Shown here piece after piece: positions 49,421-60,283 of a stretch of DNA of 64,000 nucleotides. How positions within the stretch are numbered: position 1 is the first letter of the stretch; each line of letters opens with the position of its first letter. This stretch comes from Chelonoidis abingdonii (Eukaryota; Chordata; Testudines; Testudinidae): the NCBI RefSeq assembly GCF_003597395.2, contig NC_133778.1:25283738-25347737 (forward strand), written 5' to 3'. The translations under genes and the position numbers were made by a program. Below the pieces are notes generated by a model that saw nothing but the letters and a program-made list of their open reading frames with translations, was not told the DNA's origin and did no database searches.

Positions 49421-50160
49421 ATGTCAAAACTTGACATAGTCAGGCTAGAAATAAGGCATACATTTTAACAGTGAGGGTAATTAACCACTAGACTGGCTTA
49501 CCTAAAATCTCCATCACTTGATCCCAGTGCTCATGCTGCATATGTTCCAATGGTAAATACAGGGCTTCAGTCTCAAGTGTCTTCAACATACTGACACTTT
49601 TCTTGATCACTTTTAAACAACGAAAGGTGACAGTTATCTACATAGGGGATGTATGGAAAATTTTACTTTACTGATACTGCCAAAGCCCTGATAAATCTGG
49701 GCAGATGGTAGCTGCTGTCAATGCAAAGTCAAAAGTGTAAAGCCTGATGACAAGGTTCTGGATTCCATTTTCATGAAAATAATTGTGACAGTAAGGAACT
49801 GCAGGTATATAACACCTTCCATTGTGTTTGTCATAGAGAGATATGTACATAATTATTTTAGATTCTTCTCCCCTCTTGTTATCCCCCCAAAACAGTTTAG
49901 TAATCTTATATAAATAGGAATGGATAAACACTCATTTTAGTATAGGGCCACAATGCAATTGCCCCTGAGGAGGTGTACAAGAGAGGCAGGGATAGGGTGA
50001 AAGGAGCCTTCCATCTTATTTGTCCCTCCACCTCCACTACTTTTCCAAGCAGGGTAAGAAACAGGGACATCATGAACAGTGGTAGCATTCACCAAAGAAA
50101 GGGAGAGGCCCAGAGTGAGGGCAGGCCCATGTTGTCACATCCTCCAGCCAGAAGATCTAA
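49421..50160. other. Non-coding sequence
   Basis: No repeat or exon was recognised. Confidence 0.4.
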
Positions 50161-50454
50161 GGGCTTGTCTACACTACTGCTTCAGTCCATGTAAATTACA
50201 TTGCTCAGGAGTGTGAAAAAGCCGCCCCCCTTGAACGACACAAGTTATGTCAACCTAAGCATTGTCTACACCAGCGCTAAGTTGGCACGATACGGTCTCC
50301 GGCTGACAGCTTCCACCTCTCATTGAGATGGAGTAATTATACTGATGGGATAGCGCTCACCGATCAGTATAACATGTCTTCACCAGATGTGCTACAACAA
50401 TGCAGATGCATTGGTGCAGCTCCGCCGATGTAATGTGGTAGTGTAGACTAGCCA
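50161..50454. mobile_element. MITE, PIF/Harbinger-like
   Basis: The 294-bp element has inverted ends 'gggcttgtctacactac' and 'gtagtgtagactagcca'. It is flanked by 'taa' at 50,158-50,160 and 50,455-50,457, the 3-bp TWA duplication typical of PIF/Harbinger. No transposase is present. The 3-bp duplication is short enough to arise by chance. Confidence 0.65.
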
Positions 50455-50599
50455 TAAGCTTGTATAGAGAAGAGCATATACTGCTTCCTTTTAAAAAACA
50501 GATCTTCTCCTTCACAGTGCACTCCCACAGAGCACCAGGAAGAAAATCTGGTTGGGTTAACCAGAATTTCTCCATAGGCTTTGCCATGGGAAATTCACT

Positions 50600-51190
50600 C
50601 CACATTAGCCCCAGAGTGATTAATATAGGCAAGAAAAGCCAATTAGCCATTGGCTGCACCTGGAGGAGAGCTAGAATGCGAAGAAGCTTAATTAAGGATG
50701 AAGTTCACCTGAGCAGAGACAGCAAAGGCTGCTATAAAGTCAAAGAGCTGAAACAGAGGCCTGCAGTCACACATTTTGATGCAAGGACAACATGAGGGAG
50801 AATAGGAGATTGCGATAAGCAGTGTAGGAAAAGGAGCATGAAGGGCTGGGAGAATAAAGACAAACTGCTGGATCAAGGATCCCTGGACTGGAACCTGGTG
50901 TAGAGGGTGGGCCCAGGTTTCCCTACAAGCCACTGTGTGAGTGGAATACCAGAGGCAGTTCAGAAAGGAAACTTTCATAATGCCCCAGCTGTTGGGGAAC
51001 TTCAGTGTGATTTGGTCAGAGGGCTAAGCCACAAAGAGCAAAGCCCTGCAGCTCTGGGAGCATGAGTTACCTCACCCACTAATTGAATGGGATGACGGGC
51101 TGAAGGAAGGCGCATCAGACCCTGTGATGAGCTAATCCCCAGATGGGCCACTAGGAGGTGCTAGAGCAGTTAGAGAGTCCACTGTATTAC
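50600..51190 (+). mobile_element. Degraded LTR-retroelement-like repeat
   Basis: Blocks such as 'gatccctggactggaacctg', 'gtgggcccaggtttccctac', 'gccactgtgtgagtggaata', 'agagggctaagccac' and 'cccagatgggccactaggag' resemble a turtle LTR family I recall. No clear TG..CA ends or duplication were found, so this is recognition by resemblance only. The plus-strand frame at 50,460-50,795 over its start is not a gene. Confidence 0.4.
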
Positions 51191-52489
51191 TGCTTCCCAT
51201 GCAGCATGGCTGTTCTTTCTCCCATCATTGCTCTTCCTGCAATTATGTTCTGTTTTAATGATACTGTTCACCTTGGATGCTCAACACCAGCATTTTGTTT
51301 CCTCAAAACCTAAAAAAGCCTTTGTTCTTGTAATGGTTTTTGATCACTTGCACTCCTGGCAAATGTGCAATAATGCACAACATGTTTGTTTGTTTAAGGC
51401 TCTATCTTCAAAGACATGGCCCTTGTAGACTTGGAGGGAGAAATATCAAATCCACCTTATTATTCTGATAATAATTCCTCTTATTATTCTGCATGCCTGG
51501 CCAAGATACAATACATTGGTCCCATAACTTGTGTCCTCCAACTCCACTAGCAGCATGTGTTCCAACTTGCATTTCAGCTCCACAATCTGGGCATTATAAA
51601 GACCTTTAAAACACTGGTTTACTACAGAATTACAATCTTACCTTAGCATAACAAGACTTGGCATTTTTATTTTGCATACCAATGTAAGAAATTATTACAA
51701 AGCCATTGTTTGTACTTCTCGCACTGGCACACTATGCAGCTGAACTGAGTTCACACAATAAATTCAGACTCAAATTATTAGTTTCAGAAATAATCGTATG
51801 TGCCTCATTACTTGAGAGCATGAAAGCTGTGCCTCTCGCATGGCTATTTCACAAAAGAGTTAATGAAAAGATTTCCATTGTATTTGGTGGGGGGGGGAAA
51901 GGAGGGCTCATTCTTCAGGAAAAGAAGGCCCAGAACACTAAAGCAATTATCTGCAGAGAAACTAATTTATCATTATAGCTATTTTAATAACAGCAGAGCC
52001 TTTGTCTTAATGCCACTTTTGCTGCATTACTTTCCTTTCATCGCACAAAAAGGTTAATTGTTAAAATTACACATTAGGAATAGAAAATAAGGTTAAAGAT
52101 GTATGTCGCTTCCAAGGCTCTGTTTAACAAATCAGCACAAGCTAGCAGAGTTTCATAAGGCAAGAGAGAAGAGAAGCTGGGGAGGGATGCATAGGAAAGA
52201 TTGAAGATGGAAAAAAGAAAGAGATTGAGAGAATGAGAAATTATACGGAAAATGGGTCAATTCACATGAAATTCAAATGGAAAAAGGATAACATCACAAT
52301 AAGCAAAACACAGAAGTGGTTCCAAAGCAATTAGAGGTAGAAATAGCTCCAAACTATTGTTTCCTGTTTCTTTGAATAGAAGCCTAACATCAATAATCTT
52401 TATTTCTCGCTTTGTCTCATGCAAACCCTCAAAGCACATTGGTTGGGAAAATAAGAGGGTAAAAAAAAATGAAATGTATTATTTATGTT
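51191..52489. other. Non-coding sequence
   Basis: A G9 run lies near 51,889. No gene or repeat family was recognised. Confidence 0.4.
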
Positions 52490-52590
52490 GGACCTGACTT
52501 TTATCTTTCAGACATCTGTGTAAATCAAGAGTAACCCACTGAAGTCACACCAGTGTGAAACTGGTGTAAGAAAGGAGAGAATCAAGCTCA
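52490..52590. repeat. Palindromic ancient repeat
   Basis: 'tgtgtaaatcaagagtaacc', 'cactgaagtcacaccagtgt' and 'gaaactggtgtaag', with the ending 'gagagaatcaagctc', belong to the fold-back family with acceptor-like 'gagtaac' blocks. Confidence 0.6.
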
Positions 52591-55500
52591 TTTTGATCTG
52601 TCCCTTGACGGAATTCAATGACAAAATATTTCATTTAATGAAATCTTCCCCCCTCTTATTTCTCAGTTTCCTGCTTGCCTATTATCCTTTTATGTCATTG
52701 CAGTAGAGTTTCCATTCTCAGCTACTAGAATTGCCCATTTTGTCATCATTTCTTCTTCAGTTATTGCTCCTTTAATCCAATATTTGGCTCCTTATTCTTC
52801 ATACCATTTTAAGTGGCTAGAAGCTCCAAATTAAGATAGATTTTCACTATTGTGTTTCAACTGTGCTACATATAACTATCCTCCCAGTTCAATCCTTCTG
52901 CTCTTTCACTGACACTGAACCCTGTTTTTCTCCCCACCACCATCCTATATCTAGTTTCCTTCTGTTCATGATCTTCCATCTTCTCTGTTCTTGTCCTTCA
53001 TTCATCACCTGTCTGGTTTGCTATGACTTCAAGGAAAGAGTGGCACAATGCAAGTTTTTGTTGCTATAGTTCTCATTTCACTTTGATCATTAATACAGCT
53101 TGAAGCTCTTTATCTTGATGACAAGTCAGAACATGTTTATGCATGGTCAAAAAGTGTATGGGGGAAAAAAGACTGCTTGCTGTAAGTGCTAGGTGTCATT
53201 ACTCATTCAGCTCCCTCAAATTCTTTCATCAAAGCAACCTTCCTTCTTTTAATCTGCCCACCCTAAGATGCTAAGCCCCCTGGGATCTCATCTGTTCTCT
53301 GAACTGCTGTATAGGAAGTGCTTTTCCCCACACATTTTCACAAATATAAAAGAAAAAATAGCAAATAAAATTACAGGAGCTTTATCAGCGGAAAATCATG
53401 GTGCCTTGTGACTGTTTCGGAGAAAGAAAAACAAACCTTATTTCCATGTTATAACTGTTCATGGAGCAACAGATGGTCAGCTCTGTTATGAAGAGACATT
53501 TCACATTGCCTCTCAGCATGCATATGTGCAAACTTCATCTGAAGCTACAGTCTTTTTCTTTTCTCAACTATAACCCTTGTGACCCCCCACTCTTTCCCCA
53601 GCAAGTTTTTCTATAAACAGAAGTGGCCAAAAAAAAAAATCTTTCTTCAGGAGGCAGGAATTTCATTGGAATTTTAAGAGTGGCTAAGATAATTAACTTC
53701 AAAAGACACATGATTTCATTATTAATGTTAGCCACAGGATCTGTCAGCTGCATTTCCAGGTGTGGGACAGAATGATTTATGGTCAAACAGTGGGGAAAAC
53801 AATGTAGGTTTGAAAGGGTTCAAGCATATGCAAACTTAATACAGATAAAAAGCCATCAAGTAAGTGGTGGTCAAATCCTGCTTGTTTCTGTTCACCATGG
53901 GTTCAGGGCAATCTTTCTGGGGGGAGGGTGGTCCTGTGATTCCTTCACTCCCTGAGTTTCTCTGTGGGTTTTCAGTTTCAATCAGACTCAAAGTAAAACC
54001 TAGCCATGACCCCCAGGTTAGCAACAAGTCTGGTGTGGGGAATGTTTCCCAGGACAACACTACTCCTGCTGCAGGTTTGCCTCTAAAAATAGCTAGAGGA
54101 ACCAAGAGACAAAATCATTGAGTGGGGGAAATGGTCTCAGGGAAGCTGTGTAGAGTTAGAAAAAGCCTATAGTGCTAGTGCCAGCTTTTGGGCCTGAGTC
54201 TTGAATTCCATGAGTAGTGGAACTCCCCTCTCCCTTCAGTGGCTCCAGCCGGTCTCTCCCACATAGGCCAGGAGATCAAGGCAGGCTGTAAAATAGTCCC
54301 TAGGAAAGTGTGACATTAATCCTAGGTGGGTGCAAGACATGCTGGGAAATAAGGAGAGTTCACAGCTGGAGAGAGCTTTAGAAGGAAGCAGGCTGTGCTG
54401 ATAATTTCCGGGGAAAAGCTTTTTTCTAATTGTTTCATGTAATTACTGATTTGTAAAGAATATATGATATCTTTAGTTTGTAAAGATTTTTCAGACAGAT
54501 CCTCTCTGGAGAGGGTCTGTGGAGACATGTTTTCTGCTTTGGGCAAGGTGAAATGAAGCACCATGGTAAATAAAAATAATAACAAAGCAACAACTTTTTT
54601 CAGTCTGATTTTAAATCCGGCAGCAGCCTTTTTTTAAGTGAAATCACTGCATTCTACATGTCTTTAATCCCAAACCAGAATTTACTCCCAATTTGCTCAA
54701 AACGTGGCTAAGATTTGCCAGTTGTTTTGTCAGTCTTGGCAAACTGAACCCAAATTTGTATCAAAATATTAAAACAGGAAAATTCACTTGGTTTGGGGGT
54801 TCAATACAATAATTTGTCATTTAGTAGCTCTACTAGTAACAATTCTTTATCATTTCCAAGATAAGTTATAAAGAAGTCTTAAAATTAGGTGCAATTTGAG
54901 ATGAATATGAACTTCAGGATTTAGCAGAGAATTCATAGCATGGTGCTAACAGATACCAAAGACATTTCTTCATGGAACATTTACAGAGTAGAGATGGGCA
55001 AACTAATTCGGAAAAAGCGAGAATCAATGTGAACTTTTGCCAAAACTCAAACCAAGCCCAAACTTTTTAAACATTCAAATTTACTGATTATATTTGATTT
55101 TTTTTTAAAATGTCTACCTTTGCTGTCAAAAGGGCAAAAATGCTCCCTCCTCCTGCCGGCTGAAGACAGCAACACTAATTTCTTTATGAAAGAGATTCTA
55201 TTAAGCATACAGAAGTTCAGTTGATAAGGTGAACTTATCTATCACAAATCTCAGAACTATTTTGAGGTTGCCTCAGGAGTAACGGCCACACACTCAAACC
55301 ATCAGTATAACTATACTAAATAGCCCTCAGCATTTTTACAGGAACCACCTCCCAATTCCCTTGAGAAAATGAAGGAGACCTTTGGGAAAATCCTTCCATA
55401 GTGCTGAGTGATTTTAATGGCCTCAGATGTCCATGACATCGCTTCATAGAAGAACTATATTGACAATGTATAAACAGTGGAGAGAAGGCCTAGCTCAGTG

Positions 55501-56144
55501 TCTCTGTGTTACCGCTGCTTGGAAAGCTTTACACAAATGTGCTGGAATTAGGAGTGCTGGGGGTGCAGGAGCTCTCCCTGTGTGAAGTGGTTTCCATCAC
55601 ATACAGAGTTTACAGTTTGGTTCAGTGGTTCTCAACACCTCCGGCTTTACATGAAAAAAAAATATTGAACTTCTTTTCATTAGAAAACATTTTCATATTC
55701 CTCCCATGTCTCAGTTTTCTAACTAGCTCTTCTTCTTCAAATTTAATTTATTGGGCCATAACTTTGGACTGTGTTCTGGCTGCTTTATGTTTCTGAGGAA
55801 GTGCAAAGCAGCTATAAAGATGACTTTAAGGGGCACCCAGGGATTCCTCTGACTGAAGAGAATCATTGTGTGATACAGAGATGTTTTTATGTCACCCGCT
55901 CCCGCATCCCCACTGCCTGACGGGAGATGGAAACAGGGCCAGAACTTATTTCACTCTAGCTGGTTTAACTTAGAGCAATTGGCTCCTGGAGACCCCAGAT
56001 CAGGTGAACGTAAAGGTTACAGAGCTCAGTGCAGCTTAAAATATACCCATTATTTTCAGTTATCTTGCTCCTTTGTTGGGCCTCTCCGTCCTAGATTTTT
56101 CTTTTCTTTACCTACTATATCATTCTGTTGATAGCCTCATAAAA
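52591..56144. other. Non-coding sequence
   Basis: No exon was recognised. A CT-rich patch lies at 52,880-53,010. A possible hAT-like end 'cagtggttctcaacacctcc' occurs at 55,623 without a partner. Very old repeat traces may lie at 54,690-54,800 and 55,000-55,090. Confidence 0.45.
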
Positions 56145-56250
56145 GGCCTAATTCTCATCTCTCAACAGTGTAAATGTGGAGTAACCCCACAGATATCAAG
56201 GAAGTTACACTTGTGTAAAACTGATGTGAGTTAGAAAATAAATCAGTCCG
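56145..56250. repeat. Palindromic ancient repeat
   Basis: 'ggcctaattctcatctctca', 'cagtgtaaatgtggagtaac' and 'gttacacttgtgtaaaactg' are the two arms of the fold-back family. The core is decayed. Confidence 0.6.
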
Positions 56251-57308
56251 TTCCCATTTCAAACTGCTTGTTGATTTTTCCTCTTCCTTTCTGATTCTCA
56301 GACAAGCCAAAGTACTTTTTAGCACTTTTAGCAGTCTTCTGCACTAGGATGGGTTGTGTTTCCCTCCACATTGGAGATATTAACCAGTGGATCAGTATCA
56401 GGTCTACTTTTTTCATTGTCAGAAAAATGCACCTTAACTACCCCTGTTGAGTTGGTGATAGACAATTGTAAAGCACACCCATCACAAACACTCTCAAAGT
56501 CGAGCCTCAGTATAGAATTGTGAAATTTCTTACAAAGAGAGCTTCACAAACTCTTAAATTTGGGTTAAATTGGGTTTGAAACATTTTTTTGGATGGAATC
56601 TACTTATAGTGGGTGTGCAGGCCTTGAAATTTCTAAAAGGTTTCTCTCTAACTTAATTTTCCCAGATTCATGTCTTAGTTTGAACCCAGAGGCAAGGTTC
56701 AGGTTCACATGGACTTAATGCAGTTTGTTCTTTCACCTACTTCACTGGAAGTGAGACAAAAAAGTATCAGCTAATCAGAGCCAGAGAAGAAAATGCTTTG
56801 TGTTCTTTTTCAGCAAACCCAGAGCGAACTTGAAATGCATGACATAACAGTCATCTGCACATTTTCAGCCAAGGCGAAATCCACCCAGGTGAAGAGAGAA
56901 GTAAAAATGTCCTTGACAAGCATTTAAGACTGTGGGATTGCACAGGAGTGGAGGAAATCCACTGATAGTGCAAGAGTGCCTCCACACCCCCCGTGTATCA
57001 CAGAAAAGATTTCCTTATAGACTGTGATGCAAAGGCACATTTGGTGCCAAACCAGGGGAAGGGAATTTGTGCAGCTCCAGTACACAACTGATACATAGGA
57101 TTTGTAGTCTTTGTTCTAAGATACATGGTTAATGAAAGGCAGGAGGGAGATGCTGTGTAATATGCCTCCATCTTCATTGTGTGCTGAGAGGGGTGGATTT
57201 CAGCTCCACATTCATAATGCAAATAAATCTGTATCTAAGTTTTGTCTACAAGCTTGTGGATACAAAAACAAAATGTCAGTAAGCCATTGTTGATTTGTGT
57301 ACTTAGAC
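56251..57308. other. Non-coding sequence
   Basis: No exon or clear repeat was seen. Short open frames lack motifs. Confidence 0.4.
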
Positions 57309-57510
57309 CAGTGGTTCTCAAACTTTTGTACTGGTGACCCCTTTCACATAGCAAGCCTCTGAATGTGACCCCCTTTATAAATTAAAAACACTTTTTAATA
57401 TATTTAACACCATTATAAATGCTAGAGGCAAAGGCTGACAGCTCGCGACCCCCCATGTGATAACCTTGCAACCCCCTGAGGGGTCCTGACCCCCAATTTG
57501 AGAATCCCTG
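57309..57510. mobile_element. hAT-type MITE
   Basis: The 202-bp element has ends 'cagtggttctcaaacttttg' and 'ccaatttgagaatccctg' and perfect 8-bp duplications 'acttagac' at 57,301-57,308 and 57,511-57,518. The interior has repeated 'tgaccccc'/'gcgaccccc' blocks and an A/T-rich centre. It has no coding capacity. Confidence 0.94.
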
Positions 57511-57636
57511 ACTTAGACCCACCTAGAATGAAGGCTTATTTTGATATTAATTCATTCAAGTTTGAACTAAACATTTTTCCAGAGTTCTAGGAATTACCCG
57601 TGAAATATCATCTCTTTGTAATTAATAAAGATGGGC

Positions 57637-57745
57637 CAGATCATGTAAACTGTACACTGGTGAGCACTTGCTCAGATGAGTAGTCCCACTGAAGTTAATA
57701 GGTCTACTTCTTAGAGTAAATACTACCCAACAGGAGTAAAATTTG
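57637..57745. repeat. Palindromic ancient repeat, diverged
   Basis: 'gggccagatcatgtaaact', 'agtcccactgaagttaatag' and 'aggagtaaaatttgcac' fit the fold-back family at low identity. Confidence 0.4.
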
Positions 57746-58362
57746 CACAACTGTACAGTGAGACACAAGATATAATAAAGCTCTGATAGCCACATAGTGG
57801 AAGTGACATGTAGTGTTCTGATATGTGACAGAATTCTATCCAGTGTCAATGGGCCAAAGTCTGCTCCCCTGACTAGAATAGCACCTAACTTCAGAGTACT
57901 CAGGGTAAGTTACTACTTAATACAAGCAAAAGTGGCAAAATCTAGTCTAATGGAAACACTGGATGGAGTGGAGCACTGCAACTCCAACCCCCATAATACT
58001 CTGGCATACAGCACTACATTCATTATTGCCAATTTTTCATTTGGAAAAGAAATGTTTTATAGGTATTTTTAACCTTCTAAAATCAACATTCCATTGCTAT
58101 CAACAATAGTTTGGAACAGATTTGCATTTATTTCTACCATATCACCCAAAACTTGTTGTTTCCAGGATCTCTCTGCAGTGTCAGCATTAGCCTGTCAACA
58201 TGTGTACTCGTGGTTGTGCTCAGCTTTTAAAAACCTCCATTAGACAGCATCAGCTGCACTGAAGGAGCCAAAGAGGCAACGGAAAATGACAAGGACCATG
58301 TTTTCGCAGCTTAGACATGTAAAGCGTTTGCAATTTCAGGAATTTAAGCATTCCACTATAGG

Positions 58363-58367
58363 TGGGC
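58363..58367. repeat. 5-bp target duplication, left copy (second solo LTR)
   Basis: 'tgggc' precedes the LTR and recurs at 59,250-59,254. Confidence 0.8.
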
Positions 58368-59249
58368 TGTCATAAACAGATAGTTAAGGGTTAATGTCTC
58401 TTTTACCTGTAAAGGGTTAAGAAGCTCAGTAAACTTGGCTGACACCTGACCAGAAGACCAATCGGGGGACAAGATACTTTGAAATCTTTGTGGAGGGAAG
58501 TCTTTGTTTGTGTTTTTTGTTTTGGGGGTTGTTCGTTCTTGGGGCTAAGAGGGACCAGACGTACACCCAAGTTTTCTCCAATCTTTCTGAATCAGTCTCT
58601 CATGTTTCAAAATAGTAAGTATAGCCAGAAAAGGCGGATTAGTCTTATGTTTGTTTTCTTACCTTGTAAATGTGTATTTTACTGGAAGGATTTTTACCTC
58701 TGTTTGCTGTAACTTTGAATCTCAGGCTGTGGCGGGGGGTGGGGGGGGGAGTCCCTCTAGTCTATATGAATCTGAATACCCTGTAAGCATCTCCCATCCT
58801 GATTTTACAGAGATAATTTTTCCTTTTCTTTCTTTAATTATAAGCTTTCTTTTTTAAGAACCTGCTTGATTTCCCCTCCCCTGTTTAAGACCCAAGGGGA
58901 TTGGGTCTGAACTCACCAGGGATTGGTGTGGGGAAAGGGTGGGAGGAAGGTTAATTCTCTTTGTTTTAAGATCCAAGGAGTTTGGATCAGTGTAGCCTCT
59001 CAGGCAACCCGGGGGTGTGTGGGGGGGAATGGAGGGGGAATGGTTTATTTCTCCTTGTTTTAAGACCCAAGGGGTTTGGGTCTTGGGTTCCCCAGGGAAA
59101 GTTTTGGGGGAACAGGAAGTGTGCCAAACACTATATTTTTGGCTGGTGGAAGCATTATCAGATCTAAGCTAGGAATTAAGCTTAGAAGGGTCCATGCACG
59201 TCCCCACTTTTTGGATGCTACAGTTCAAAGCGGGGAAAAAACCTTAACA
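58368..59249 (+). mobile_element. Solo LTR (endogenous retrovirus/LTR retrotransposon), 882 bp
   Basis: It starts 'tgtcataaacagatag' and ends 'aaaaccttaaca' (TG..CA), with perfect 5-bp duplications 'tgggc'. The text 'ttaagggttaatgtctcttt' and 'gctgacacctgaccagaaga' is a familiar turtle LTR. The 3' half has three spaced hairpin units (58,883; 58,963; 59,056) and G-rich stretches. There is no internal region or partner LTR, so it is a solo LTR. Several 60-77-codon plus-strand frames across it are not genes. Confidence 0.88.
58883..59082 (+). repeat. Three tandem palindromic units inside the LTR
   Basis: The units lie at 58,883-58,908, 58,963-58,989 and 59,056-59,082, spaced about 80-93 bp. Each is a small hairpin: 'agacccaa' with 'ttgggtct' in units 1 and 3, and 'gatccaa' with 'ttggatc' in unit 2. 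Unit 2 changes both sides of the stem together, so pairing is kept. Confidence 0.8.
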
Positions 59250-59254
59250 TGGGC

Positions 59255-59984
59255 TCTGATACAAAACCCACTGAGGACAATGGAAAGACTGCCATGACTT
59301 CTGTAAACTTTGGAGCAATCCCAACATGAAAGTACAGCTTTGCTTAGAATGTATAGGCATGTGACATAAAATTATCCGTGGCATATTATATTACTTATAC
59401 TTTTAACCATTTGTAGTGAGGAAAAATGAACATTTTAATATTAATGATACACTGCTAATTACTGTCATCCATGGGAGATACTATGAAACCATTCAAGTGT
59501 TTCACTGCAAACTTTTGTAACAGCACACTTCTGTCTGACCTCCAAATTTAAGTTTCTTTCAACGCTGTGTCTTCATAATTATGCTTTAAATCCGTCATGG
59601 ACTATTTATAAGGTATGGTTGTTCTCTCTGTTTTGTATGGACATGTAGATAGCCAATTATGAAGAGTATGTCTAGTGAGAATTCATTGTCTTTGCTAAAG
59701 CACACTGGTAGTTTTTGCCTTCTATAATGAATTATTTTGTACTTTTCCTCATCAGATTCATTTAGGGTTTGGAGCTGCTGACCTTAATGACAATGATTAA
59801 TAACTTATTCACCCTGTAGGCCTTCTGAATGAGAGTGATGGCAGAAGAATTTGAACTATAATATATGGATACCTTTTTAAAGTGTTTTTTTTTTAAATAA
59901 TACATTGTACTTAAGTCGTGTGTTACATTAAAGATTACAAAACACTGGAAAAACTCTACTATTAATAAAAAAACTACTCCAGTG
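59255..59984. other. Non-coding sequence
   Basis: No gene or repeat was recognised. Confidence 0.4.
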
Positions 59985-60112
59985 GGGAAAGATTTTATAC
60001 ACATTTTGCTGATAAATAAACTGAGGTTCAGGTTGCACACTGAGTATATAGTAGAACTTGGGATAGAACCCAGGAATGCTAACATCCAGATTCTTGCTGT
60101 TACCAGTGGCAA
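59985..60112 (+). repeat. MIR-like SINE 3' part
   Basis: 'gataaataaactgaggttca', 'tagaacttgggatagaaccc' and 'aggaatgctaacatccag' follow MIR order. It directly precedes the SINE at 60,123. Confidence 0.6.
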
Positions 60113-60122
60113 AAGACTGCAC

Positions 60123-60283
60123 TGTTATACACAATGTTTTTCTAGCCATGTTGGTCCCAGGATATTAGAGAGAGAAGGTGGGTGAAGTAATACCTTTTAT
60201 TGGACCAACTTCTGTTGGTGAGGGAGACAAGGTTTTGAGCTTACAAAGCGTTTGAAAGCTTGTCTCTCTCACCAACAGAAGAT
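60123..60283 (+). mobile_element. Turtle tRNA-derived SINE with fold-back end
   Basis: 'tctagccatgttggtcccag', 'gatattagagagagaaggtg', 'ggtgaagtaataccttttat' and 'tggaccaacttctgttggtg' match the same family as 39,924-40,018. The right end carries an inverted copy of its own 3' part: 60,209-60,239 and 60,251-60,281 are near reverse complements. Confidence 0.85.
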
